64,000 nucleotides of DNA from Luscinia megarhynchos (Eukaryota > Chordata > Aves > Passeriformes > Turdidae), in NCBI GenBank assembly GCA_034336665.1, contig CM067584.1, positions 2,232,001 through 2,296,000 of the forward strand, written 5' to 3'. The position numbers were made by a program, and so were the translations under genes. The notes under the pieces were generated by a model. It was not told the origin of the DNA. It saw only the letters and a list, made by a program, of their open reading frames with translations, and ran no database searches. Positions 44,831 through 55,603 of the stretch are shown one piece after another. Each line of letters starts with the position of its first letter. The first letter of the stretch is position 1.

Positions 44831-46448
44831 AGAGCAGCTTTTTATCCTGATCCATCTGCACCAGCTCTTACCAATGTCCAAACAATCCCAAGTGAGAGGA
44901 AAGAAACAGTGAGGAAACCCTGATAAGAATTTTATTGATCTCCTTTCACTCCTCTGAAGCTGGCATTGATTCCAGAATTTCCAGCTCAGGCTCATTTTTG
45001 AAGCATCTTTGCCAAGCAGCTTCGAGTCTCTCATAATTTCATTTCAGAGTGGGGGATGTTGTTTGTATCAGAATATCTTATTAGCAATAAAAGGATATTC
45101 CCTATAATTGAATAACTTCTCAATTAACTCCTTGGAGAGGCAGCAGAAACAACCAATTCCCTCTGATTCACCCTCAGCAGGAGGGCCTGGAATTAGCAGC
45201 GAGTCAATTAACATCCTTCTACCCAAATGATGAATAAGGACATCAAATGCATGGGATTGAAACGGGCAAATATGGAAAATGAGCGTGGGATGGAACAATG
45301 CGGGAGAAATGTGCAATAACATTTTCTCTGGGAAGCACAGCCACACAAAGATCAGGGATGCAAATGGAGAAAAAAGGGATTATTCCCTGAAAGTTCAGCA
45401 TTCCTGGAGTTTGGGCCATCCCAGGGATGCAGGAACTGGAATATTTGCTCCATGCCTGGGTTGGGATCATCATTAGGGATCCTTCCACTCTGGGATTCTG
45501 ACCCAACCTCTGCTCCCAAAAAAGGATCAAATCTCCTCAATCCACCCAAACCAAGCCCCCAGTCCCATTTTTCACCACATGAAGCCCTGCCTGGGGGATC
45601 TGCATTAAGATCTGGGGGATCTTAAATTTAATTAAAGAAATTAAAGCTCTTGCAGAGCTCAGGCAGCAAGAGCCCCACGCTGCTCATGTTTCATTTGCCC
45701 AGTCCTGCCGTGACATTCCCTTCCAAACGTTGATTATTTGAGGAAATAACAGCTCTGGCATTTAAAAAGTCAAACTCCCGTCAGCTGCAGCTCAAGATGT
45801 GCTGTGTAATTGGGGGACTCTAATTGCAAATAAGAACCTTTCTCTCCTCAGGAGCCAGGTCTGAGTTTGTCTAAGGTAATGAAGCAGGGGCTGAAGATCA
45901 GCCCTGGAACAAATTGCATTAAGGGGGAATCAGGCACTTGTCTGTTCAGATTTCTTCCCTCGGAAAAAAGCTTTGTGCCACCCAGTCCCCACGAAGGGGG
46001 GGGAAAAAACAGTGATTAAAGCAAAATATTACAATCAACTCCCATTCATTCATCTCTCCAAAACCAACAGCACTTTCTCCCAGTTTTTGAAGCCCCTGTG
46101 GATAAATCCCAGGGAGGTTGTTGCTATGAAACTCCAGCATTGAAATGGATGAGGCAGAGTGACCTTTGCCTCCGGAGATGATGTGCAAGCTATTTATATG
46201 CACAGCTGTACAAATTGCCAGAGTTTAGTGTTAAATTCCACGGAAAATCGTCTTTGCTGCTCTGCTTTTGAGGAAAGGACGGGGTTTAAATATTTAATGG
46301 GCTCTCTGGCTGTGCAGGCACATTCGGTGTTACATAAGTGAGCAGCAGAGAGCTCCTGGCAAGGTCTGGTTTAATGAGACAGAATTCCAGAGAATCCTCA
46401 GGAGTTCTGGGAGGTGCAGCTCGAGCCCTTCCTTCACCTGCTCCTGGC
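44831..46448. other. Unique sequence, nothing identified
   Basis: Single-copy mixed DNA. No supported gene or element. Confidence 0.5.
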
Positions 46449-46735
46449 AGGACAACCCTCAGCTCCATTCCCTCCAAATTCCCAGAGGAATTTAATTTTC
46501 CCTCTGAATTAGGGAGTGAAAATGAGGGTTTCACCTTTAGGGACAAACCTCCAGAAGTCCCAGTGAGAGACCAGGACAACCCTCATCTCCACTCCCTCTG
46601 AATTCCCAGGGAATCGAACTTTCCCCCAGAGTTAAGGAGTGAAAAGGAGGCTTTCACTTTTAAGTTAAAACCTTCAGAACTCCCAGTGTGGGACCACGAC
46701 AATCCTGAATTCCCAGAGGAATTCACCTTCCCCCC
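46449..46735. repeat. About 120-bp tandem repeat, left segment
   Basis: AGGACAACCCTCATCTCCAC, CCTCTGAATTCCCAGAG, AATTTAATTTTCCC, AATTAGGGAGTGAAAA and TTTCACTTTTAGG, then CAGAACTCCCAGTG, recur at about 46449 and 46573, with a shortened copy at 46698. The array is interrupted in a CCCCCC tract by the LTR at 46736 and resumes at 47427. Confidence 0.88.
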
Positions 46736-47377
46736 TGTGGGAGCCCAGGGTGCACCTCTGGTCTCCTTGGGGGGGTCTCAAAACCCCCCTGGCGAGGGTC
46801 TCAAAGACCCCTGAGTGAGACCCTGGTGTCTCAGGTGCTGAATTCAAACCCCTGGGGGAAATTACCAACACAGAGGGAATGGAAACAAGCCACCAAAATT
46901 AGTAAAGTGTAAATTAGGTTGTTAGAACATAGATAAATAGACTTTTGGGGATGTTTGTGATAAGGGACACGTGGCCAAGATGGAGAATTTGGGGTGTGGA
47001 TACCTCTTCCTCCTCCTTCTCCGTGCCATCCATGCTGGGTGACATGCTGGCACTGTCACATTGGATGGGGTCAGAGCTGGACTGTTTAACAAAGTTGTAT
47101 TGTATTGGAAAATAATTGTAAATCTCTAGTAGGTAATTTAGACTATAAAATATCAGTCCTGCCTCTGCCAGGCAGATTCTGCCTTGGATGTCTGGCGAGC
47201 AGAGCTGTGAGCTGGGCAGAGCAATCCTGAGATAAGGGAGAATAAACAGCCATGAAAAGCTCTCAGAACAGCTCCTGCAGTCTCTCATGGGTGGGCAAAG
47301 GAAAGAGCTGGGTTCAAACCACCTGCATGTGCTCCAGAGATGATCTCAGCTCTAAGGAGACACCTCGGGCTGTGACA
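46736..47377 (+). mobile_element. Complete LTR, 642 bp
   Basis: Begins TGTGGGAGCCCAGGG directly after a host CCCCCC run and ends GGGCTGTGACA. TATAAAA at 47144-47150 and AATAAA at 47241-47246 are correctly ordered, giving recognisable U3, R and U5. It is followed by TT and a tRNA-Asn primer-binding site, as at the 5' end of a provirus, yet there is no internal region and no second LTR. A GGGGGGGTCTCAAAACCCCCC palindrome-like stretch lies near the 5' end (about 46769-46790). Confidence 0.88.
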
Positions 47378-47379
47378 TT

Positions 47380-47426
47380 TGGCGTCCCTGGGTGGGCTCG
47401 AACCACCAACCTTTCGGTTAACAGCC
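47380..47426 (+). mobile_element. Extended tRNA-Asn(GUU) complement: primer-binding site plus read-through
   Basis: TGG at 47380-47382 (complement of the CCA tail) is followed by CGTCCCTGGGTGGGCTCG and then continues AACCACCAACC, TTTCGG and TTAACAGCC. The 44 bases after TGG match the complement of vertebrate tRNA-Asn(GUU) perfectly, back through the T arm, variable loop, 3' anticodon stem and anticodon loop to about nucleotide 30. Normal primer-binding sites are about 18 bases, stopping before m1A58. The match ends exactly where the host tandem repeat resumes. It is not a tRNA gene: the 5' half (acceptor 5' strand, D arm) is absent. Confidence 0.9.
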
Positions 47427-47625
47427 CAGAACTGGTGATGGAAATGATGTTTTCACTTTTAGGACAAGCCCCCAGAGCTCCCAGTGAGGCAACAGGACAA
47501 CCCTCATCTCCACTCCCCCTGAATTCCCAGAGAATTTAATTTCCCCCCAGAATTAGGGGATGAAAACGATGTTTTCACTTTTAGGAACAAACCCCCAGAG
47601 CTCCCAGTGCTCCCAGTCCAAGGAG
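47427..47625. repeat. About 120-bp tandem repeat, right segment
   Basis: CAGAACTGGTGATGGAAATG and GTTTTCACTTTTAGGACAA continue the unit interrupted at 46735 (compare CAGAATTAGGGGATGAAAAC). Another copy follows from about 47493. Joining the left CCCCCC to CAGAACTGG restores the repeat unit without missing bases, apart from C-tract ambiguity. Confidence 0.85.
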
Positions 47626-48979
47626 GAGCTGAACTCTCTCTCTTACCCACACCACACCAGCAAACCCAAGGATTTTGCTCAGCAAACCCAACTTTGTCAG
47701 TGCTCACCGCCACCACCCCAATCCACTGGAGATTTGGGTTTTAAAATCCTCCTAAATAATGCAACAGATGAACCTGGTGGTCCTGCAGAGCTGTGAGGTT
47801 GTTTAAACCCCCCCCCCCAACATCACCCCAAAAGTTCCTTTTCTCCCTCAGCTGGCAAAATTCTGTCAAATCCCTATTTAATCTCCACAATAAAATGGTA
47901 TTTACCCTAAAAACCTGGTTATTGGGTCGTTAGGATGCAAGAAATGAACAGCAATGTTTATTATTCTTTTGTTTTAATTTCTAAAAGCCGTTTTTTTTCC
48001 TGCAGGAGTTTTGTCTGTAAATGAAAACAGTTCTTCTCGCTGGCAAAATTCTGACTAAAAAAATCCAGGCAGCTGGAGTTAAAAACACAAAGCCCTGGGC
48101 ACATTTTGAATCTTTATGTGCTGTTGCAGCCCTCTCTGAGATTTAAAAATAGGCCAGAAATTGTCCATAATTCTTTGTGCAGGCCCTTGGAATTGGGCAT
48201 TAATTTACAGCAGCTGCAAAGCTGACCTGAGACAATATTTTTGAATAACAGGGGGAGGTTTTAATGCTTGAACCAACAGGAGCCCCTCAAAAACTCCCAA
48301 CACTCGGTGATTAAAGGCTGGTGTAAATAGAGAATATTCAGACAACTGAACACAGCAGAAAGAGAGAAATAAAACACTTGCAGCTGGTGCTGATTTGCAT
48401 TTCCAGAGGTGCTCCAGATGTGAGACAAATAATGCAGGGCCACGGGCACTGAGCAGATTATTCTGGAGCCAAAGGAAGACTCATCAGTGCTGAAGGGCAT
48501 GAAGTTATTGGAAAGGTTTAAACTTGACTCTTTTCTCAGGAAATCGGGATTTCTATCGGATTTCTCCTCTCCCAGTCCCACAGATGAATCATCACTGGGG
48601 AAAGGAACTGGACTGGCTCAGGTTAATGGGCTGGGGAAGAGGGGCTGGGCTCAGCGAAGATTTTTCAGTGTTGTTTTTCCTCTGTGGATTCCACACATCA
48701 GGCAAATAGGGAATTTATTTATTTAAATGCTATTTAAATTGACTTTTTCCATCAGAGCTCCTCGTTTGATCCTTCCTGGCTCCTGCCCAGCCAACACAGC
48801 AGATGTTGTAATTTGCACCTGGTGGGTTGGTGTTTGAAAAGCCACATTTCTTCTCTTATTTTTTTGATAAACAGAAGGAAATCTGTCTTTAGCGCCTTTG
48901 ATGAATTCCATGGACTTTTCCCACCTATTAATTCCTCCAGCTGGGTGCAGAAATCCATCAGGGACGTGGAAGGAGGTCA
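47626..48979. other. Unique sequence, nothing identified
   Basis: Single-copy DNA with a C(10) run near 47809. Short plus-strand frames at 48487-48726 have no recognisable motif. Confidence 0.5.
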
Positions 48980-49513
48980 CTGCCAACCCCAAAGTGCCGA
49001 CCCCAAATTGCCAACTCCAAACTGCCAAACCCATATTCCCAATCCCAAACCACCGACCCCAAACCCCCAATCCCAAACTCTCAACCCCAAATTCCCAACC
49101 CCAAACTCCCAATGTCAAATTCCAAACTGCAAACTCCCAACCCCAAACTCCCAGCCCCAAAGTGCCAACCCCAAACTCCCAAACTCTCAACCACAAATTC
49201 CCAACCCCAAATTCCCAGCCCCAAATTCCCAGCCCCAAATTCCCAAACTCCCAACCCCAAATTCCCAGCCCTAAATTCCCAACCCCAAATTCCCAGCCCC
49301 AGACTCCCAACCCCAAGTTCCCAGCCCTAAATTCCCAACCCCAAATTCCCAGCTCCAAACTCTCAACCTCAGATTCCCAACCCCAAACCCCCAACCCCAA
49401 ACTCCCAACGTCAAATTCCAAACTCCAAACTCCCAACCCCAAACTCCCAACGTCAAATTCCAAACTCCAAACCCCCAACCCCAAACTCCCAACCCCAAAT
49501 TCCCAGCCCCAAA
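48980..49513. repeat. 14-bp minisatellite (CCCCAAATTCCCAA)
   Basis: About 38 copies of a CCCCAAA(T/C)(T/C)CCCA(A/G) unit, with CGTCAAATTCCAAACTCCAA variant blocks repeated twice. The array is poor in G and T on the plus strand. It lies inside the longest open frames of the window (406 codons plus, 351 minus); both are repeat artefacts. Confidence 0.95.
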
Positions 49514-49846
49514 CGGGCAGTGAGGAGCTGCTGCCATTGGCTCCTCCCCACTCTTCAGCACCCACAGATCCTTTCCTACCCCGAATTTCCTCAATAATTT
49601 TAAAAATATCTCCAAACAAAGCTTGGGGTGGTGGGGAATGGGAGAATGAAGAGTTCAATTGGAAGTCAGAAGAGAAAATGGATTTTATCTGTCTTGAAAC
49701 TTCTGGAAAAGTGAAAAATTTGAATTTCCGTGTTTTGTTCAGCCTGGGTTTTGTTGTTTTTTTCAGTTTTTTAAGCACAGAACTGCAGGGAGTTCAGAGC
49801 CTTCAGAGCCCACTTCTGGCCTGTTTCTTACCCCAACCAGCTCCAC
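49514..49846. other. Spacer between two minisatellites
   Basis: Unique sequence, AT-rich; nothing identified. Confidence 0.5.
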
Positions 49847-50083
49847 GAAAATGTTCCTTTGCCCCCAAAAATGCTCATTTACTGGCAAAAACGCTCCTTT
49901 ACCTCCAAAAATGTTCCTTTGCCTCCAAAAATGCTTCTTTACAGCCAAAAAATGTTCCTTTACCGCCAAAAATGTTCCTTTACCGCCAAAAATGCTCATT
50001 TACCGCCAAAAATGTTCCTTTACCTCAAAATGTTCCTTTACCTCCAATAAATGCTCATTTATCTCCAAAAATGCTCCTTTGCC
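49847..50083. repeat. 20-bp minisatellite (GCCAAAAATGTTCCTTTACC)
   Basis: About 12 copies alternating GCCAAAAATGTTCCTTTACC and GCCAAAAATGCTCATTTACC, with GCCTCC variants. Confidence 0.94.
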
Positions 50084-50770
50084 TCAGAGGGAATCTGAGC
50101 AATGAGAAATTGAAGTGAGAACAAAAGAAAGTGAAGCTGGGAAGTGGAAAGTAGGAAGGGAGAAAAGAAAAAAAAAGAAAAAAAAAGAATTGGGTGATCA
50201 CGACCTGTTGGCATTCACTGCTTTCCAATTAAAGTGATTTTTCTTAGAAGAAAACCTTATCTCTGGAACACATTCATTTCTTCTCAGCCTTCTGTGAAGG
50301 CAAATTGAAAACTCACACGGTAAAATTTGACTTCATGGTAAAATTACGACCAATTTTTTCCCTCCCAACAATAACAACACAGTCACTCGCCCCTTTTCAA
50401 ATCAATTTTCTCTTCTCTTTCACTGAGATAAGCAGCAGAATTTCCACGATTTTTAGATGTTTTTTACCCCCTAAAGATCTCCACTTAACCCTGCTCAGCT
50501 CCTCTCTGGATGATCACACAATTCCTGCTCCTCCTCCATGAAATCACCGTTAATTATCAGGACAGGATGAACTCGGCGCTGCCTAAAAGCTCATTTGAGA
50601 ACAAAATCCCTGCCAGGTGAATTTTCTCCTCGCTGTGTGCCCCATCATCATTTCACAGCACAAAGAAATGAGTTAAAACCCAAAAAACTCTGCATTTCCA
50701 GGCCTCTTTTTCCTTCTCCCAGCTGGGCACCTCCCCTTCCCACTGCTCTCAGGAAAAAGCCGTTTTTCCT
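50084..50770. other. Unique sequence, nothing identified
   Basis: An A-rich AAAAGAAAAAAAAAG run lies at 50163-50187; otherwise single-copy with no gene. Confidence 0.5.
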
Positions 50771-50992
50771 GGAATTATTGTGAATAATTGTGAATTTTTA
50801 TTGTGAATTATTGTGAATTGTTGTGAATTTTTATTGTGAATTATTGTGAATTAATGTGAATTTTTATTGTGAATTATTGTGAATTTTTATTGTGAATTAT
50901 GGTGAATTATTATTGAGAATTATTATTATGAATTATTGTGAATTATTGTGAATTTTTATTGTGAATTACTGCGAAATATTATTGTGAATTTT
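50771..50992. repeat. TGTGAATTATTGTGAATTTT repeat
   Basis: Units of 10-11 bases (ATTGTGAATT with TTTT or ATT linkers), about 20 copies. Confidence 0.93.
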
Positions 50993-52138
50993 TCTGCCAA
51001 GGCATGGCAGAACCATCAGCAATTTTGCAGGTTTGCAAGGGATGGTTTATAATTATTATTTTTTTTCCAGGTATTAACTTTAAACCCAAAACATTCATGG
51101 ATTTCCCAGCTGTGATTGCAGCCACGTGGGGAAGTTGGATGAATTAAATCCATTTATTTTTAATTCTGGCCTATTTTCTCAGCTTTTAGCCCAGCTTTTC
51201 ACACCCTTCCACAGCATTTCTGCTGCTCAGCCACTGGAGGAGTGAAATTCCAGCTGGTGAACCTCTGAGAGGAGAGAAAATTTGGAATAAAAAATCTCTT
51301 TTCACACACTTCCCATCACTGAGGGAAATGGAGTCACTCCAAATTTCTCTGTAAGGAGGAGAAATTAAAGCTTGGTTTGAAATAAATCAGCATTTTCCCA
51401 GGTCAGATGCTGTTAATAATAAAAAATAAATAAATAAATAAATAAATCCCTGAAGAGATGGAGAATTCTCCATCTCTTGATGCTGTTGGTGCAGGTACCA
51501 GGAATTCACACCTTTTAATTTAATTTCATCCAGGAGCACTAAACACATGAAAAATCCAAAGTTCTGCTGAGCAGGGCAGATGTTCAAACATCCCCCACAC
51601 TGCAGCCGAGGCTGAAAACTCCTTTTTTATTTTTCAGGTATTCAGAAATACCTAAACAAGCGAGGGAAATGAAAATATTCATTATTTTCATTTGTGGTGC
51701 TGGTGGTTTGTGGTGCTGCTGCAATTCCTATGAGGGTTCTGTGATTAAAAAAAAAAAAAATTAAAAAAATCTCTGCAGAGGCCCAGAATAACAAAGATTG
51801 TTGGGAAATTGTGCTTTAGGAGGGATGGGGAGAGTTGTGTCATCAAATCAATCCCAAAAATGCTCCTTTAAGTATCCCTGTGGTCCCCAGGCACAGATTC
51901 CAGAACTCATTTATTTGCACCAATAAACCCCTGGTGTTTGCAGAGCTGAGCAGGGAATTCATCTCCAAACTCCTGCCAGAGTCAGGGCTCAGAAAGCAAA
52001 TATTGACCTGGAAGTGCTGGGCTGCAGAAGGGACAGAAGAAATTTATTTATTATTATTATTATTTATATCCCCTGGGTCTCCTCTGGCTGGATTTCCAAG
52101 GAAAAGAAATATTTCTTTAACATTTAAAAAATAAATAA
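50993..52138. other. Unique sequence, nothing identified
   Basis: Contains an (AAAT)n tract at 51421-51446 and an A-rich run at 51747-51767. No supported gene. Confidence 0.5.
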
Positions 52139-52377
52139 AAGAAAAAGAAAAAGAAATAAATATTTTTCATATTTAACAAGTGATAAATGCTTTTAATATT
52201 TAACAAGAAATAATTTATTTAGGAATAAATTGGAATTTATAATAATGTATTATCATTAATAATAATTCATTAACTATAATAACTCTTATGAAATAATAAT
52301 AAATAATATAAATAATATAAATAAATAATATAAATAAATAAATAAAATAAATAAATAAATAAATAAATGAACAAGAT
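52139..52377. repeat. AT-rich tract with AAAT/AATA words
   Basis: Runs of AAATAAATAAAT and ATAATATAAATAAT-type sequence up to the GATA array. Confidence 0.88.

Positions 52378-52441
<64 letters not shown>
52378..52441. repeat. (GATA)n microsatellite, about 16 units
   Basis: A perfect tetranucleotide repeat following AACAAGAT. GATA repeats are common in vertebrate genomes, and this one is probably length polymorphic. Confidence 0.98.
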
Positions 52442-52442
<1 letters not shown>

Positions 52443-52861
52443 ATAGAGCTATAAATAAAAATAATTTTAAAATAAATGGAGGCAGGAAGGAAGGACAGGA
52501 TCCAGCAGGAGTTGGAGACTCCAGGTTTGTCTCTAATTGGCTGCTCAGGTGTCCAAACTTTCTATCGACCTTGGGAAAGGTGAGAAATTCCCCCGGGGCT
52601 GGTTCTGCTCCATCTGTGGCTTTTTTTGGAAGCTTTTTTTGTGCCCTCCACGGGGAGCCCGAGCCCAGCTGGGCTCAGCTCAGCCTGGGATTTGTGGAGA
52701 AAATCTCAGAGAGATCCGAGCTCTGACCTTGGGTACCATGGTGAATGCACCGAGATTCTTCCTTTTTTCAACGTTTTCCAACCAACTTTTCTTTTTTCAA
52801 CCTTTAAAAGTGTTTTGGCACTGCCAGGGTGGCTGTTGGTGAGAGAGATCTCGTTATTTAT
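52442..52861. other. Unique sequence, nothing identified
   Basis: Single-copy DNA. No supported gene. Confidence 0.5.
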
Positions 52862-53638
52862 TAGGATAAAAAGGAGGTTGTGTCCTCCAAAAATTGGGGA
52901 CACCCATGGAAAACACCCCATGGCTTCTGCCTTTATTTGAATAAAGCTCTGGGACTCCTCTGCCTCATTTTTGGACACAAACCTCTGGTGTTTGTGGTTC
53001 ATTTTCCTGATAATCTTTATAATGTTAAATAATAATAATGAAAAAAAAATAATGATAAATAAAATTGGATCCTGAGAGATGAAAGAAACGACGAGAGGAG
53101 CCATAAAATCCATAGGGAAAGACAAGGAGGGGGTACATTAGAAGGGGTTTTTAGAGGTCCCCAAATCTCAGGTGATTTGGGAAGTCTGCACCTCTCAAGT
53201 GCCTCAACCATGGGGAAAGAGAGAGGGAAATTGGGATAAAAAGGAGGCTGAGTCCTCTAAAAATTGGGGAGATCCCAGGGGAAACACCCCATGGCTTCTG
53301 CCTTTATTCACATAAAGTTCTGGGACTCCTCTGTCTCATTTTTGGACACAGACCTCTGGTGTTTGTGGTTCATTTTCCTGACAGCCTTTAGAATTATAGA
53401 TAATAATAATGATAAATAAATAATAATTATAAATAAATAATAATGATAAATAAAATTGGATACAGAGGGATGAAAGAAACAGTGAGAGGAGCCATAAATT
53501 CCATAGGGAAAGACAAAGTGGGGGTACATTAGAAGGGTTTCCCAAATCCCAGGTGGATTTGGGAAGTCTGTACCTCTCAAGAACCTCAGCCATGGGGAAA
53601 GAGAGAGAGAAATTGGGGTAAAAAGGAGGCTGCATCCT
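52862..53638 (+). mobile_element. Family B LTR-like repeat, two tandem units plus a partial third
   Basis: The marker GGATAAAAAGGAGG recurs at about 52864, 53234 and 53617 (periods about 370 and 383). Each unit runs through CACCCCATGGCTTCTGCC, AATAAAG(C/T)TCTGGGACTCC, GGACACA(A/G)ACCTCTGGTG, an ATAATAATGATAAATAAA stretch, GAGAGATGAAAGAAAC and GGGAAGTCTG(C/T)ACCTCTC. The arrangement resembles LTR, short internal stretch, LTR, short internal stretch, partial LTR. The 11.4-kb copy is a single unit in the opposite orientation. Confidence 0.75.
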
Positions 53639-53667
53639 CCTCATAACTCACAAAACAAAGGCCTTGT

Positions 53668-54000
53668 GGAAATGTGGTTCAGGCCCTGCTGCTGTGGCTG
53701 AGCCAGCAGTGAGCTGGCAATTCTCATGTGAAAAAATTCACAAGAATGAAAAGTCAGTTTGCACGACAATCTATTCTTATGAGGAAAGAGTTTGCACCTG
53801 CAAAACCAAGAAATGGATCCCGTGAGAGTCAGTGAAAAAATGTGTGAACAGAGATTGGGTGGACACATAAAATGCCATTTACCAACCAATGAATCGAGTG
53901 GCAAGAAAGTTATGAACCAATTCCAGTTAAACATGAGGTCTTGGAAAACTAAAAATAGGTTGCATCATTAAAGATTGGATTTTTCTGCGTGAGGAATCAA
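53668..54000 (+). mobile_element. Possible decayed LTR
   Basis: Starts TGTGGAAATGTGGTTCAGG after the last family B unit and contains an AACTAAAAATAGG (decayed TATA) followed by CATTAAAGATTGG, a promoter/polyadenylation spacing typical of LTRs. No target-site duplication was found and the 3' end is not defined. Confidence 0.3.
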
Positions 54001-55553
54001 GAGTCAATTTCCCAGCCAGCCTCCCGCAGCACAGCACCATCAAAAAATTAATAAATAAAATTTGTAGCATCCACGTGGCCTTGGCTTGCAGGGTGAGAGA
54101 TTTCTGCAGAGATGCTCTGGCTGTGCAGGCAGCCAAGCTGCCAGATGTCCACGAGAGAAGGATGGAAAAGGAACAAGTGTTTGATCCTTCAAGTGGATAA
54201 AACCGCCCCTGCTGCTCCCAGAAAAAGCAACAAGCCCAGGACAAAAGCTGGGCTGAGGGATGGGCAGGACAAAGCAGAGCAATGTCTCTTTGGTCAGTAA
54301 ACAAACCTGCAGAGAATGGGCTTGCAGTGTGTTGACAACGTTCTGGCAGTTCATTAATCCCAGCAAAATCTCTCCAAAGCCACTGATGCATGGATTCCAT
54401 TTTCAAATTTCTCATTAGTTCCCCTTTATGGATTAAATGCTGATGTTCACGAGTGAGTGCACACAGCTTCAGCTGATGGATGTAATTGGGTTGTAATGGA
54501 TTTTAGCTGCTGTTCCTCCTGATCTGGCCAATTTGAAATGCAGTATCAATGTACTCTGCCCATCTCTCTGTAGGGAATGAGAAATTGAAACCTACAAGAT
54601 GAGATTTATCAACTTCCATAAAGTTCTCTCCAACCATCATAAAACTGTTAAACTCCTCATTATCATTCCAGCACAGCGATTTCCCCAACTCTGCTCGGGC
54701 AGTCAAAATATTAAAGTGCATTTGAAATAAGTAGAGTTGATCCCTCAATATTCTGCATGTCCTCAACATTGATTTAGGTGCTGTAAATATCCCCAACCCT
54801 GGATGACACGACCACGGCAAAAATAAAAAATAATAATAAAAAAAAGCTTAACAGCAGGAACACAAAGGGCTGTGACAGGATTTAAAGGTTGCAGAAGTTC
54901 CCTTCCAGTTTTTAATAGGTCTGTGTGTCAATAGATAAATGGGTGAGTGATTTGCTCTCTCTGTGGGTGTAAAATGCAGCTTTGCACATCTCCCCCCTCT
55001 CAGCTTTCATGGATTGAAGGCAGCCCTGGAGGATGGGAACGCTGAGGGAATTCCCCTGAGGAATTCCAAGGGCAGGTTCAGGGTCTGGAAATGTCAGGAG
55101 TTTTACAAACCCCAGGAAATTCCTGTTTGGTGTGGGGCTGTGGGGAATCCACAGGATGGGACCCCCAGAGCTGCTGAGAGGATTTGGGAATTTTCCCATG
55201 GATCTTCTTCCCTGAGTCCCTGTGGGACTGGAGAATCTTGTGATTTCTCTGAAAGATGGGGGGACCAAATCTCTTAACCCAGATTCAGGATTCACCTCCC
55301 AGGAGCCCCAGACTCACCTGGGAAACCCCCCAGAGCCCAGGGAACCCCACAGCCCCACTCTGGGGGGCAGAGCAGCTCAGGAATGGTTTCCAAAGGTTGG
55401 CTGGGCTGAAAATCTCATTACTGCACAAAATCCTGAGCTCTGCACCCCAGCCAGGGCCAAGCAGCATTTGCTGGTCCTTAAACCCGAAATTAGCAGCAGA
55501 ACCTGGGAGCAGGACCAAGCACAGACTCAACCCCAACCAAAGCCACCCCTTTT
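54001..55553. other. Unique sequence, nothing identified
   Basis: Single-copy DNA. A minus-strand frame of 162 codons (53927-54415) overlaps others and has no recognisable domain. Confidence 0.5.
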
Positions 55554-55603
55554 CATTGACTTTTTATTGACTTTTTATTGACTTTTTATTGACTTTTTAT
55601 TGA
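55554..55603. repeat. 11-bp tandem repeat (GACTTTTTATT), four copies
   Basis: A perfect short array between unique flanks. Confidence 0.95.

Noticed and set aside
47380..47426. tRNA-Asn gene on the minus strand
   Set aside because: Only the 3' part of the tRNA is present (CCA complement through the anticodon loop). The 5' acceptor strand and D arm are missing, CCA is encoded, and it directly follows an LTR with a TT spacer.
48723..50118. Open frames of 406 (plus) and 351 (minus) codons
   Set aside because: Both strands are open through the same 14-bp and 20-bp repeats. The encoded sequence is a simple periodic repeat with no domain.
53927..54415. 162-codon minus-strand protein
   Set aside because: No recognisable domain, overlapped by other equally long frames, and no splice or promoter context.
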